The notes beneath the pieces are model-generated. The model ran no database searches. It saw nothing but the letters and a program-made list of their open reading frames with translations, and was not told the DNA's origin. A stretch of DNA of 64,000 bases, taken from Microvelia longipes (Eukaryota > Arthropoda > Insecta > Hemiptera > Veliidae). Positions 44,585 through 56,509 of the stretch are shown in pieces. Numbering within the stretch: the stretch's first letter is position 1; each line of letters starts with the position of its first letter. The stretch is from contig JACMZG010001911.1 of NCBI GenBank assembly GCA_018340805.1, forward strand, positions 33,671,725 through 33,735,724, written 5' to 3'. The position numbers and the translations under genes are program-made.

Positions 44585-44820
44585 ACAGCACAACTAGCAA
44601 GATGACGGCATATCATCTTCCGAACAGCACAACTAGCATGATGACAGCATATCATCTTCTAAACAGCACAACTAGCATGATGAACAGCATATAATCATCT
44701 AAACAGCACAACTAGCATAATGAACAGGATATCATCACTGAACAGTACAATTAGCATAATGAACAGGATATCATCACTGAACAACCCAATTAGCATGATG
44801 ACAGCATATCATCTTCTGAA
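44585..44820 (+). repeat. Minisatellite, six 39-40-bp units
   Basis: Units start ACAGCACAACTAGC or a variant at 44585, 44624, 44663, 44703, 44742 and 44781. Each ends in ATCAT(C/A)..CTGA. The unit matches the 'ATCATCTTCCGGGCAGCACAAATAGAC' junction found once in the subfamily copy at 42480. The array thus grew inside a GGTACC repeat. Confidence 0.9.
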
Positions 44821-45025
44821 CCTAATCTGATTTTTGTGTTGTTTTAACTCTTTAGCATGAACACAGCGGTAATTATGCGTGACACACATAGAACAACATT
44901 ATTAAAACTACTCAAACATCATAAAAATGCTTAAAACGGTTAATTATGTTGACATCTGGGTTTCTGATTTTTAGGGTGAGCATAATACTTTCCCTTTTAC
45001 CTACGGTAATTGTAAAGAAAAGTAA
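44821..45025 (-). repeat. GGTACC repeat, distal variant after the minisatellite
   Basis: CTGATTTTTGTGTTG.TTTAAC, AGCATGAACACAGCGGTAAT and an end CCTACGGTAATTGTAAAGAA. Confidence 0.6.
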
Positions 45026-46279
45026 AAATAACAAAACATCTGAATGTGATTTATTTCAAATTGAAACAGCCAACTAAAAGGAAACAGGCGATACTAATTT
45101 AATACAGGATTTTTTTTGTTTTGAAAATGCAATGAAAATCTGCAACAATTAAAGCAATGTATAAATGCAACTTATTAGGTATTAACCGTAATACAACCGT
45201 TATAGTGCTACGTTAAATTAATAAACGTAATAGGGTAGTGAGAGTATTTTGAACAATGAAATTTCATTAGCTCTTAATAAATAGGTATACCTAGAACAAA
45301 GAGAATAAAAAACTGAACGAAAAAAAGAGTTAGGGTGGAACGACATAGGTTTCGGAAAAAGGGTCAAGCTTTGTCAGCCAGCTCTTTAGCTCCCTTCATA
45401 TCGAACTAGATTTAATGCATTCGTTGAACTAGAAAATAAGTTTTAGCGACATAGAAACAAGAAAACCTTTTTTAATGGTAACATTTAAAAGGTTATATTT
45501 ACGGCCAAATGAAAATCTAATCAAAGCATTCCATATAAAAATATATTTTCATTTTAACTTTCAGTATTTTATTACAAAAAATTAATAAAAGCATTTTAAA
45601 CGAATAAAAGGCATTCGGCTTTTTGGTCTTGGCCGCTTCGCGGCTTCAACGCTTAAATGTAACATCCCCATAAAATCCTCCTAAAAACACACCAAAACTC
45701 AGTTTGTTGTTATTTGTGGATGGCCACATCATTTAATAAGTTTTAAATGTTTAGTGATTTTTAAAATGTTTGCTGCGTCATTAAATATTTAATGATGTGG
45801 GCTTTAAAATAAGAAAAATAATAATTATTTTATTAATTATATAAAACATACAATGAGTCGCGTGGTATAAGTTATAAGACAAAAAACTTCAGAACAAAAA
45901 TCCAAGTTCAATCCTGTCAGTTGCGTATGGCAATGCAATAGTGTTGCGGGTCTCGTATATTCATTGTTTGAAATTTTTATTTCCAACAAATGACGTCATA
46001 ATATTTCGTAAACAAGAGTGTACATTTATTATGATTGGTATGGACCAAGTTGCATTTCGATTTCAGAAAGCGTTCGAAAGTTATCGTGAGAAAAATAATT
46101 AATTAAATTTCAATCGATTTTTTTTATTTTTTAATATCTCAGAAAAATAGGTATTCTTTAAAAGAATATTAAAGATCTATCAGATAATACCTAACTATCT
46201 ATCTGATATCTATCTATCAGATAATATTATTATTACCTTATAAAGATAATATAAATATAATCTTTATAAGCACAACTAA
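45026..46279. other. AT-rich DNA with a small hairpin
   Basis: CCACATCATTTAATAAGTTTT and ATTTAATGATGTGGGC form a stem at about 45723-45810. A TCTATCAGATAA.. simple repeat lies at 46170-46230. A tRNA-like stretch near 45865-45925 is too weak to call. Confidence 0.35.
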
Positions 46280-46500
46280 ACATGATGATGGATGATTTTT
46301 GTGCAAGTTTCAATTCTCTATCATATAAACACTACGGGAGTTATATGAGACACACACACACAGACAGCATGATGAAAACCATTTAGAACGTCATGAAAAT
46401 GCCTAGCATAGATAATTATGGTAAAACCTCAGTTTCGGATTTTAATGTTGAGCACAATATTTTTACTTATACCTACGGTAGTAAGTGAGGAAAAGTAAAA
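46280..46500 (-). repeat. GGTACC repeat, distal variant
   Basis: GATTTTTGTGCAAGTTTCAA, GACACACACACACAGACAGC, ATGATGAAAACCATT and an end TACCTACGGTAGTAAGTGAG. Confidence 0.65.
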
Positions 46501-47139
46501 AGTTAATAAGAAAATAACAATATTAAATTGAAGTGATACTTAGGTTCTTACTTATAATGCTGAAATAAAATATAATACACCATATTACAGCTAAGGGCCA
46601 AGATGTCGGAGTGGTTAATACGGACAAAAAAGTAAACCATCTTAAAAGAACAAAACAAAAACCTCAAACATTTTTCCGTACTATAATAGAAAAAACGTTT
46701 TATACTTAAAGAGAAAGAACACTAATAGAACTCGTAAATGGCAATTGAAAAAAGGAAAACATCCTCTAAACACAAAAATAAGGAAGAACAAAGAGTCTAA
46801 AAACGAGCTTAAAGAACTTCTCTGGGCCTCTAAAAGGATTTTATAGCTCTTTATTTCTACATTAAGAAGTGCTTCATTAGAAGTTATACAATCTACTACA
46901 AGAAATAAAATTTAATTTCTTATAATTAGTTAACGCATATATTAGAGCTTTAGAAATTATACAACTCTCAAGTTAATATTAAATTTTGTATAATTAGCTA
47001 ACTTGCAACTTTAAATCCTTTAAAGTAAATTCATCGCTGTTAAGCTTTGAGCCGATGTTCTCACAAAAATCACGCTAAGTAGCATTTTTTCCCCACTTTA
47101 CCTCATAATACCTAGGTATTATAGCAAAAGTTTGTGTTC
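46501..47139. other. AT-rich DNA, nothing firm
   Basis: A tRNA-5'-half-like phrase AAGATGTCGGAGTGGTTAAT (about 46601) is not followed by a T arm. No gene is visible. Confidence 0.35.
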
Positions 47140-47290
47140 ACCTTAAACATTCAAATCCGAGATTTCATCAGAATTCGGCAATCTACATGGTTTTCATCAT
47201 GATGTTTATGTCTGCATGTGTACCCATGTCATGCAAAACGCCCGCTGTGCTTAAGCTTAAGAGTTAAAACTTGACATAAAAATCAAACTT
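47140..47290 (+). repeat. GGTACC repeat, degraded distal fragment
   Basis: AAATCCGAGATTTCATCAGAA, TTTTCATCATGATG..TGTCTGCATGTGTAC and CGCCCGCTGTGCTTAAGC. It is the variant subfamily in reverse. Confidence 0.45.
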
Positions 47291-48009
47291 TAGGGTTACT
47301 TGTGCTTTCCGAAAAACATTTTTTTTTGGATTTGTTGATCCATTTTGCTGAGTGATTTAAAAGACCTAACCACATAAAAATACTCTTTACTCAAGAAAAA
47401 TACATAACATGGGTATATTATGTGCATTAAATTTGACATAGATTAAAGAGTTATGAGGAAAATTAATTATGTTAACACTATCAAACGCAAATATATCATT
47501 TGTGTTATAATTGCTCACGATAAACTCAATACTGCGCAGGAAACAGGGTTCGGTTTGAATTATTTAAGTTTCGACTTAAGTTCTTGTCTCTTATACAAGC
47601 TATTGCGGCATTATATACTTCTATTTAGACAACGGACAGACAGGAGAGGTTTAAAGTATTTGTATTGTCAAAGCCCTAATTAGCCTCTTTACATGAAGAA
47701 AGCCCTCTGGTCTGGTGCTTCAGAGTTTTAATTTCTGTTCCATTTTTTAGAGCTCATTAAGATTTTTATAATACGTAATTGTTTGATACTCGTAGGATTA
47801 ATTACAACAAATCGTCAACCATAATTAGAATTAGGAGATGAAACTTACTAAGCAACTTAACAAATATATCAATATTTTTAAAAATTAAACCACTCCTATA
47901 TAACAGGTTTCTCTTGAATAACGATGACGTTAGATTTGCAATGGTTGTAAAAATAGATAGTAAGATGATAGATAATCTGATTTTTAAGTTTGCATAAGAC
48001 AAGAGAGAA
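47291..48009. other. AT-rich DNA with unsupported frames
   Basis: Frames 47453-47683 (plus) and 47802-48002 (minus) have no recognisable motif and composition typical of chance. Confidence 0.35.
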
Positions 48010-48290
48010 GAGGTGGTAGTAAAGTTGGGGAATAAAGTTAATAAAGCATGGTGAAGGTAATAAAGCTATATAATAATAATAAAGTTTTAATAAAGTATAA
48101 TAAAGTTGTAATAATAATTGGCTAATAAAGTATAGTGGAGGTAATAAAGCTGAATAATAATAATAAAGTTGTAATAATAATAGTTGTTATAATAATTGGG
48201 TAATAAAGTTAATAAAGTATAGTGGGGGTAATAAAGCTAAATAATAATAATAAAGTATAATAAAGTTGTAATAATAATGTTTACAATTCT
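48010..48290 (+). repeat. AATAAAG-rich tandem repeat, ~3 units
   Basis: Units of roughly 80-100 bp are built from GGTAATAAAGCT, AATAATAATAAAGT and GTTGTAATAATAAT, with TATAGTGG.GGTAATAAAGC recurring at about 48045, 48131 and 48219. Confidence 0.75.
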
Positions 48291-48327
48291 ACTATGTAAG
48301 GGAGAGTAAAATACCCCATTACCGATA

Positions 48328-48351
48328 TTTTCCAAAGGAAATTCGCTAAAA
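48328..48351 (-). repeat. Solo terminus of the 15.9-kb TIR element
   Basis: TTTCCAAAGGAAATTCGC then TAAAA matches the TIR at 16949-16971. No partner end was found nearby. Confidence 0.5.
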
Positions 48352-49437
48352 GAAAGCGAATAATACAAAATACAAATTACTTAAATTTATTATTATATTT
48401 TATCTTATGTTATTATATCATATTAAACATCCGAGGTAAAAATCATGCCAACACATAATCTTATGTGACAAAATAAAATAATTTTTATGTCATTGACATC
48501 AATATGTATTTAAATGTTTGTATATAAAGAAGGTTATAATTGCTGTCACAAATATAATCACATATTTGCTTAATAATTACAGCCATTGAACATCACGAGC
48601 AGTTAAACGCAAGTCACTTTGTCAGACAGAACATTCATAACGTTTTATTTAATCTGGGGACGCAACAAGGCCTCCGACGAATCCAGTGGTTACAAGCTAA
48701 ATTTCTATACATTTTTTTATATTTACATGCATTCTTATATTTTCATACATTCATAGATATTTCATACATCCTATACAAAAGTCATGCATTGACAGTATTA
48801 ATACGATTAAAATAGTTTATAAAGATTTTAATAAATTCAATTTATCGATATTTTTCGTCTTCTAATATTTTTTTTTCCTGCGTTTGAAGTCTAGACTCTA
48901 AAGCTATATCCATACAAACAAGTTAGGTCTACTTTAAAAGTAAGTAAATTAGTATCAAAATGTAACAACCCAAATATTTAGTTTATTTTAATAACTTTAA
49001 GTAGTATTGAAATAAATACCCTGCAACTTCAGATACCTGTTCACATAATTTAGACTTAAAGTAGTCCTAAAAATGAACTTAAACTGAAATGTATCCGGTC
49101 CTGAGCAAAAGAAAAATATAAATTTAAAAGTGTAATGTATAAGATGGTACTTCGTTTCTTATTTTAACTTAGTTTTTACTTATATATATTTAATACTTAA
49201 ATAATAAAGGCTCAATTAGAGAAGTACGTTTAAAATCGCTGCTCCAAGTTCTTCCATATTTAAGGACCTACAAAGGATGAAACGACTTTAAATTGTGCGA
49301 AATAAAATGAGGAAATAAGTGCCTCATGGAGTAATGGAAATAAATAATGAGGATAGAACGTAGACTTAAGTTGTGTATGTGGACATACCTTTTTTCTTTA
49401 TCCAGTAACTCTCAGAAATCCCATTTCTCACCGTAAA
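48352..49437. other. AT-rich DNA, nothing recognised
   Basis: No gene or repeat is recognised. Confidence 0.4.
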
Positions 49438-49632
49438 TAACTGTAGCGGTGCGGGATGTTATAGTATGATAAACGGTTAAAATTAGTTAACAGCGTGGAA
49501 AAATAGAGTTAAGGAACCAATGAGATTGGCCTTGTATAACATTCAGGACTAATCTCGTTGGCTCCCTCAAATTATTTTCCCATGCTATCACCTAATTTTA
49601 ACCGTACGTCATACTACTGATACTATAATTGC
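49438..49632. mobile_element. Small MITE, ~190 bp
   Basis: GTATGATAAACGGTTAAAAT..TAG at 49464 is inverted at 49590-49615. GG(A/C)(A/T)CCAA(T/C)GAGATT.G forms the inner arms around a short loop near 49540. It has no coding capacity. Confidence 0.7.
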
Positions 49633-50683
49633 TACAAATGTTTAGCAATTACAATAGAACCTCCATACAACATAATAGAGAGTTCCTCACAAAAAAATCG
49701 TTATATAACAATTTTGCTAAATAGAACTAAAAAAATATAATTATTAAAAGATAATGTCTGCATCTTTCAGAAGTATATATTTTCTGATAAGAGTATCACT
49801 TCTCTTTCCAACATTTTGAAGTAAAGTTAAAATAGTTTCACCGAATAGGGCAGACCCATGTCTTTTTCCATGTAATGTTAATTCGAGTTCCATAGAAAAT
49901 TATGAAGGTTCAATACACAAAAATTAACTAGTATACGAAGAATCCATGAAAATAGTACCAGCAATTTTTAAAGAAACAAATACACCACATTAATCAATTC
50001 ACGAAAAAAAATTCGGGACAAATTTTTATTTAACTTCTCCAAATTTTGCTCGTTTTAGAGAAATTATTTTCGTTACACAGAAACACTTTTAATCAGAAAA
50101 ATCGTAGGGACGAGGAAAGAATTCATTATATTCAATCGTTGGAGTATTTATACTTGTCATATAAATTATATTTTGTTTTCAATCATTGTTTCAGTCATGC
50201 GAAGTAAAACATTTTAAAGAATTTTAAATCTCTGTCGTTAAGACGATTATTATTATTGCAAATAGAAAAGAAAAAACTAATAGACATTGGAAAAACAAAG
50301 AAAAACAAACTAAAATTAGGAGTTGGCCATTTTTCTAAAAGAAAAGTAAAATAGGATTTTTTTAAATAAATAAAATAGATCCTTAAATGTTGTTATATCA
50401 ATAGCGAATTGAGTTCAAAAATAAGTTTTTTTCGAATTCTGATTGTTTAGGACTTTCATTTCAATTTCAATACAACAAAAAAAGGTAACGTTTTTCTTGA
50501 AATCAGGAAAAACGAAAAACAGTAAAAACTCAAACAATCACAACGATAACCAAAACTTTTTCGTATTTTTTTACACGAAATGTTAATTTTAGTCACAACT
50601 TAAAATGAACGGAATTTATTACTTGATTGAATTTTAAAGAATAAAATAGTAGATCATGTAACTAAGCTGTAAAATAAAATTTT
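49633..50683. other. AT-rich left flank of the BEL/Pao element
   Basis: No gene is visible. Confidence 0.4.
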
Positions 50684-50688
50684 ATTCT

Positions 50689-50750
50689 TGTTCGGGGACT
50701 ATAAGTCCCTCTTATCTGATTATTTATGTTCACTTATCTTTATTTATTAT
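50689..50750 (+). repeat. LTR stub (first 62 bp)
   Basis: It matches the start of the 3' LTR to 50750. It then meets GACTCTTTTGGC (50753-50764), an inverted copy of the integrase sequence GCCAAAAGAGTC that follows at 50775-50786. This looks like filler DNA at a deletion junction. Confidence 0.85.
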
Positions 50751-50772
50751 AAGACTCTTTTGGCCTATAATT

Positions 50773-51990
50773 TTGCCAAAAGAGTCGCATTTGACGACCT
50801 TGGTCATCGACCATTACCATAGACTTCTCTTTCATGCGGGGCCAACCTTGCTCATCTCTACTATTAGAAGAAAATTCTGGATACCTGGCCTCCGTAATCA
50901 GGTTAGAAAATTCACACTTAACTGCCTGAAATGTAAACGGTTAAATGCAAAGCCTTGCCCGCCTATTATGGCTGACCTGCCGATTGAAAGATTTATACAG
51001 GGAAGAGCTTTCACCGTAGTTGGTGTGGATTTTGCTGGGCCGTTTTTAATTAGGGACTCACTACGCAGAAGGCCCAAACTTCTAAATGTTATATGTGCTT
51101 GTTCATCTGTTTAGGATCTCGTGCTATCCATCTAGAAGCTGTGTCGTCTATTAGCACCCCTGCTTTCTGTGCAGCTTTAGATAGGTTTTGTAGTCGACGA
51201 GGTCTTCCAAGCATTATCTTGTCCGACAATGGAACAAACTTTGTCGGGGCTGCAAATCAGCTTAAAGAGTGGTATCAATGGTTCAGTCAAGATGACACTC
51301 AACGTTACTTGACTAACTACAGCTACAAGCATCAGATTAAATGGAAGTTTAATCCAGCACATGCCCCTCATTTTGGAGGAGCGTGGGAAGCCGGTGTGCG
51401 TTCAGCCAAGAAGCTCTTAAGAGCCCTATATGGAGACGCATGCTTCACCTATGAAGAACTTGCCAATTTGCTTGCCAAAGTGGAAGCTATCCCTAACTCA
51501 AGACCCATCTGTCCACTTTCATCAGACCCGATGGATATTGACGCTCTCACTCCAGGACACTTAATCATTGGAGGGCCTATTATCTCTTACCCCGAACCTG
51601 ACCTTACTGAATTAAAAGAAAACCGGTTGGACCGATGGCAACTCGTGCGTCAACGAACCCAACATTTTTGGAAAAGATGGAAAAACGGAGTGTATCCATG
51701 AACTACAAGTTCGCTCAAAATGGACTAAACCTCAACTGAATCTCAAGCCAGGAGATCTTGTGCTAGTGGTTGGTGAGGATTCTAGTCGTAAGGACTGGCC
51801 TTTAGGTAGAATTCTCGAAGTATTTCCAGGTAAGGACGGATCTGTTCGGGTGGCTACTGTCAGCACCGGAAAATCTACCTTAAGACGACCTGCACACAAA
51901 CTCATTTTACTTGTAGATTCTTTATTTTCCTGTGATACTCCTAATAACCAATCTAACCTTAACTCAACCTCCCCTCCTAACGACCCATGA
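50773..51990 (+). pseudogene. pol: BEL/Pao integrase, truncated left copy
   Basis: Near-identical to the integrase at 59638-60850 but broken at other positions. Segments: 50773-51114 carries the HHCC zinc-binding part (HYHRLLFHAG with CLKCKRL) and the first catalytic Asp in VGVDFAGPF. 51093-51701 carries the second Asp in LSDNGTNFVGA and the Glu in GGAWEAGVRSAKK. 51760-51990 carries the C-terminal part. A base is missing near 51070 relative to the right copy, and an A is extra near 51682, each shifting the frame. Everything upstream of integrase in this unit is deleted. It would have inserted cDNA into host chromosomes. It has no start codon of its own in context and is dead. Confidence 0.9.
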
Positions 51991-52020
51991 TGATTTAAAC
52001 TGGCGTTTAGGTAGGCGGGA

Positions 52021-52981
52021 TGTTCGGACTATAAGTCCCTCTTATCTGATTATTTATTTTTATCTTTATTTATTATTATATGTTATTTGGTGATATAAAT
52101 TAAATTTACCTGTTTTTAGTTTAATTTTCTATAACTAATTTTTTGCGTTGTTATCATTATCACTCTTATCAAACTATATGTTACGTATTCTTAGCTTGTT
52201 TTCTATGTGAACTTTATGAATCACTTGTCGTTTTACTTAACTTTAATTTAACTTTAAAACTTTCAGATATTAATAATAAGTATTTTGTTTAAACTTAAAT
52301 TTTATTAATCTGTTAAATATCTTGTTATCTTGTTTACGTATCGTTCTGCCGGTATCGATATCTCGAACCTTTGAATGCTCCTACTGTACGACATCTCACC
52401 CGCTGCAGCGCTTACACATCATGATGTTAAATGATGGATTCTAACTACGCTCTACATCCAGCCTATACATCACTTAGCGATAGAACCATGTAAAGGAACA
52501 CAATTCCATGCTTCCGTGCAAAACGGCATCTTGCCCTGTTGCTGTCTACGCTTAACCTTACGGTGCACCGGCAAGTCTGATTTTGGTCAGTAAATTAAAG
52601 TAGTTGTCATCCTGTTAAGTTCCAGTTTATGTAAGTCAAATCAAGTCAGTACGTCAGTCAGTCGTTGGAAATTAAGTGGCCTGTGTCTATGGTATATACA
52701 CGTCAAGTATCAAGCTGCGTTACGAGATCCGTGGTCGGTACGGTCGAGTCCGTTACGGTCGGGGAGCCGGTAACGAAATTTATGTTTAGTTTATGATTAA
52801 TTATAATAATTTGTTTGTTCCTAATTGGCCAATTAGATGTTATTTTAAGGTAACTATAAGTCTGTTTTATTCTTCGCTTAAATATATTAATTTGTTAAAT
52901 GAAATGTATGGTCTCTGATCTCTATACCTTGATTTCTTATTTATTGCTAGTATCACGGCTAGGCCGTTACAGCATTATACA
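52021..52981 (+). repeat. Middle LTR (961 bp)
   Basis: TGTTCGGACTATAAGTCC to CATTATACA. It differs from the 3' LTR (60884-61853) by scattered substitutions and small indels, for example the 7-8 bp around GTTCACTT are missing near 52048. It is preceded by the purine-rich AGGTAGGCGGGA (a polypurine tract of the left unit). A TATA-like GGTATATAC lies near 52691. Confidence 0.9.
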
Positions 52982-52982
52982 T

Positions 52983-53001
52983 TGGTCCTGTCGAGTCGCG
53001 G
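52983..53001 (+). promoter_or_regulatory. Primer-binding site
   Basis: TGGTCCTGTCGAGTCGCGG starts one base after the LTR end. TGG pairs with the universal tRNA CCA end. I cannot assign the tRNA from memory. Confidence 0.6.
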
Positions 53002-53427
53002 ATGGTTAATTCTTATGGTTACCTTAATAATCATATTTGGTTTGTTAAGTATAATATGTTTAATATTCTTACGAATGAAATATATTAATTTTATTATTAG
53101 GCTTTTGTATGCTCAAGCTATTGAAAGTTTTAAATTTATGGCACTACTTTATTTTAGATAGAATATATTCAATTTATCCCTAATCTGAGTTACGTTACTT
53201 ATTGATTACACTTACGTGTATTTGATTATAGGTAATACTTTATATCTTGTTGCTATTTCTTATTATTTCACACCTACGTGTTATAATAATTATAATTTAT
53301 ATTTTAATCTTATTGCTATTTGGTTGGGGTTACCTACATATTTATCTGAAGTCCTTTACTGGATTACCTTTCCTACCAAAAATCCTTTGTTATATGTTCT
53401 TTTATTTTAGTTTTAGTCTCTATCATC
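53002..53427 (+). other. BEL/Pao untranslated leader
   Basis: AT-rich leader between the primer-binding site and gag. Overlapping frames at 53216-53410 and 53247-53459 are hydrophobic chance frames. Confidence 0.6.
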
Positions 53428-54560
53428 ATGTCTTTACACAACAATACCTTAAACAATAGTGGAGCCATCGAATTAAATCGAGGAACTACTGGAAATGAGG
53501 AGGATGATGAGCTGGAGTTATTTCAGGACAGCATCTCTGACTTCATGCCCAATGAGAACTTAGGAGCCGGTGCAGCTGCAGGGGTACCCAACCAAATAAA
53601 CAGCTTGAAACGCAAGCTCTCTAATATCATTGAGGACCTCGAAGAAATCTATAACCTAGGTATTACTGCCTCTTTAGACTCTTCTAAGGTCCCTCTGTTT
53701 TATGCAATGATGAGTAGTGCGTCTCCTACATACCACAAGTTCAATACACTTTATGATGATCTATGTGATCTTCAAGAAGAGCATAATATTATGCACACTG
53801 AACGCTACCTGCGTCAGGAAGCTAAGCGATTGTTTTTTGAATCTGGTTCCATAGCTGAAAAGCTGGCTCAGCAGCGTACGTCGACTGGGCCGCCTGATAG
53901 ACTGTCAGGTGCTAGTACAAGTGGAATATCACGCACCCGTGCTCAGCTTCCTAAACTCAAAATACCAACATTTGATGGTCAGCCTACGCAATGGCCAGCC
54001 TTTAGGGATACATTTGTTTCATTGATACTCAATGACCCTGAACTTTTCCCTATAGAGAAATTTCGACATTTAGGAGGGGCCTTGGAAGGTGCAGCTAAAT
54101 CCTTAATAGCTCAGATACCTGTTTCTGATGCAAATTTCCAAACTGCTTGGGAGTTACTTCTTAATACTTATGATAACCCCAGGTTATTAGCGACTACTTA
54201 CCTTGATAAATTGTTGGCTCTACAGCCACCGAGTTCTAAGCCGTCTATAGAAAAGCTTAAAGAAATAACTAATCATATCTCTGAGTGGGTTTCAGCTTTC
54301 AAACATATTTCTATTACAGATCAGTTTGATTTTATGCTTTTCTACATTGCACGGAGAGCTTTGGATACTAGTACTAGAGAATCCTTTGAATTGATCCAAG
54401 AAGACCCCAAAGCTTTTCCTAAGTACAAAGATCTTTTATCTTTCCTACGGTTGAGATGTACGGCACGTGAGTTAGCCTCTGGTGCTTGTATTACTCCAGC
54501 ATCGGCTTCTACCAAACCCGCTAAAAATTATAGTAGTTATTCTAACCGTCGTAAACAAAA
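53428..54560 (+). pseudogene. gag: BEL/Pao Gag, N-terminal and capsid-like part
   Basis: The ATG at 53428 opens a frame that continues in phase to about 54555, where a one-base change in AAACAAAA shifts it (the nominal frame runs on to 54744 in a wrong frame). The first ~50 residues are acidic (EEDDELELFQD). A helical, charged middle follows (SLKRKLSNIIEDLEEI; EEHNIMHTERYLRQEAKRLF). Then comes the conserved LPKLKIPTFDGQPTQWPAFRD motif region, typical of the DUF1759 Gag-like domain of BEL/Pao and Pao-type polyproteins (family knowledge). It would form the particle shell. The start is chosen because it is the first ATG after the leader and gives an acidic N-terminus as in relatives. Confidence 0.85.
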
Positions 54561-55181
54561 TCACGGGTTGCGACTAACCAGGTTCTTATGGTTACCCCTG
54601 GCGTGGACTCTACAGATAGTACTAATACACCCAAGGATAATACTTATCAGGGCAAGCAATATATATCTAGGCAAAGTGCACGGTCTAATAATAAAGGTGG
54701 AGACCCCATCAAATGCCCAGCTTGTCAATCAAATCATATTTTAATAAAATGTGTTAAGTTTAATGATATGTCTGTTAAGGAGCGCTTAGCTTGTCTTAGG
54801 TTTTGGAACGGGTGTCGAAATTGTTTGTTTACATCTCACTCAACTCAGAAATGCGAGTCCAAGGGTCGTTGTCGACTCTGCGGTTCATCAAAGCATCATT
54901 CACTGCTTCACCAGGACACACCATCAGCGTCTGGAGCATGCAACATCGGTGTCACCTCTGATAACCCAGAACCATCACAGTATACTGAATCAGGTACCTC
55001 ACTGAGCACTACTGCGCTTAGTGATTCCAAGGTTTTGTTGGGAACAGCAGTGTGTTCCATTCTTGATTCACAGGGAAACCCACATGACTTAAGATTGGTC
55101 ATTGATTCTGGGAGCCAGTTTTCCTTCTTGTCTAAACAAGTTGCGTCTCAACTGGCCTTAGATGTTCAAACATGTAATTAA
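54561..55181 (+). pseudogene. gag-pol: BEL/Pao zinc knuckles and protease N-part
   Basis: This continues the Gag reading after the frameshift. Cys/His-rich segments CPACQSNHILIKC, CRNCLFTSHSTQKC and CRLCGSSKHHSLLH form nucleic-acid-binding knuckles. A Ser/Thr-rich linker follows. Then LRLVIDSGSQFSFLSKQVA carries the DSG active-site motif of a retropepsin-like aspartic protease. The frame ends prematurely at 55181 with a frameshift near 55165-55180; the protease continues in the next segment. The protease would mature the polyprotein (family knowledge). Confidence 0.85.
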
Positions 55182-55659
55182 CATAATGGGTATAGGGCAG
55201 ACTCCCTTTACAGGACTGAAAGGGAAAACAACCTGTCGTTTAGTTTCACACCTGAACCCTGTTGAAGTAACAACTCAGGCTCTTGTAGTTGATGCGATTA
55301 CATTTGACCTGCCCAGTTCTCCATTCCCTGCAAACCTTTGTACTCCGTTTACCAATTATGAGCTAGCTGACACAACTTTCTGGGAACCAAGCTCAGTTGA
55401 CTTTCTCCTAGGTTGTGACCTATTTGCTGAAATACTCACTGGTCAGGTAGTGTCTGTTGGTGATAATCTACCTAGGCTAATTGGAACAATCTTTGGATTT
55501 ATTGTTGTAGGTAGAGTTGCTGATATTTCAGAGGCAAAAATCACTCATTCTCTTTGTGCTGTTGCTCATCGTCGCAAAACTGACTTGACTCCAGTTGATG
55601 ACCTACGTCGTCTGTGGGAGTTGGAGGACCATCCTCAGTCCTATAACCAACCCGGATGA
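55162..55659 (+). pseudogene. pol: BEL/Pao protease C-part and linker
   Basis: It resumes with INIMGIGQTPFTGLKGKTTC and VDFLLGCDLFAEIL, a DUF1758-type protease C-terminal half, then FGFIVVGRV. It ends at 55659 because of another shift; the overlap with the RT frame starting at 55595 marks the break (about 55620-55650). Confidence 0.8.
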
Positions 55660-56509
55660 TATTTATTGTGAAAATTATTTTATTAACACTTACTATCGCT
55701 TACCTACTGGCCGCTACGTGGTCAGGTTGCCCTTTAAGAAGTCAAAACCTTCATTTCCCTCGTCGAGGTGGACAGCTGTCAAACGCCTGTCTCATGTTGA
55801 AAGTAGACTTAGCCGAAGCCCAACTTTAAGAAAACTTTATTCTGAGTTCATGCACGAGTATGAGAGCTTAGGACACATGCAAATAACCATGTCTCCAGCG
55901 GAGTATCTAATACCGCATCACTGCGTTACTAAAGGAAGTGGGGATAGTATGAAGATACGTGTTGTGTTTGACGCCTCTGCTTCTACTAGCATAGGGTCTC
56001 TCAATGACCATCTTTATGTCGGCCCAAAGCTTCAGAACAACATATCCAACATTTTGCTGAATTTTCGTCGCCATAAAATAGTTTTTGTGGTAGATCTTGT
56101 CAAGATGTTTAGACAAGTCCTCATTCACCCTGATGACCGCTGCTACCAGCATATACTCTGGCGTGATGACCCCTCATTACCAGTATCTGAATATGAACTA
56201 AATACCATTTCTTATGGCCAAGCACCTGCTCCTTTCTTGGCACACCGGACCATAAAGCAGTTGATCAAAGATGAAGGTGCCAACTTCCCCTTGGCGGCTG
56301 CTGCTGTTGACAAAGACATGTACGTAGATGACCTGGCTACGGGAGAGTCCTCTCTATCAGCAGCAGTAGAACTTCAACAGCAGGTTATAGGTCTTATGGA
56401 GAAAGGCGAATTTCCTTTGAGCAAATGGGCTAGCAATGAGCCAGCTCTTTTAGAATCAGCTTCTGTTCAGGGCACTGACTGTGTAATAAGAAGTTTAGAT
56501 TCTTGGTAG
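55595..56509 (+). pseudogene. pol: BEL/Pao reverse transcriptase, N-terminal two thirds
   Basis: The RT core reads YLIPHHCVTK, then IRVVFDASAS, SLNDHLYVGPKLQ, VVDLVKMFRQVLIHPDDR, QHILWR, ISYGQAPAPFLAHRTI and DMYVDDLATG (catalytic YVDD), then FPLSKWASNEPAL. The order and the phrases 'RVVFDASA', 'D..KMF.Q' and 'YVDD' are those of BEL/Pao RTs (family knowledge). It would copy the RNA genome into DNA. The frame stops at 56509 (IRSLDSW then stop), where an insertion separates it from the rest of pol. The ORF start at 55595 is a frame overlap and not a translation start. Confidence 0.9.

Noticed and set aside
44585..44820. CRISPR array
   Set aside because: Units are contiguous with no unique spacers, the context is eukaryotic, and the unit derives from a dispersed repeat.
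45865..45925. tRNA-like or SINE head
   Set aside because: The B-box candidate deviates at several positions and stems are not formed.
46595..46625. tRNA-Ser/Leu-like 5' half
   Set aside because: A-box-like phrase without a T arm or B box downstream.
51177..51371. Minus-strand frame over integrase, repeated at 60043-60237
   Set aside because: Shadow of the integrase coding sequence, identical in both copies for that reason.
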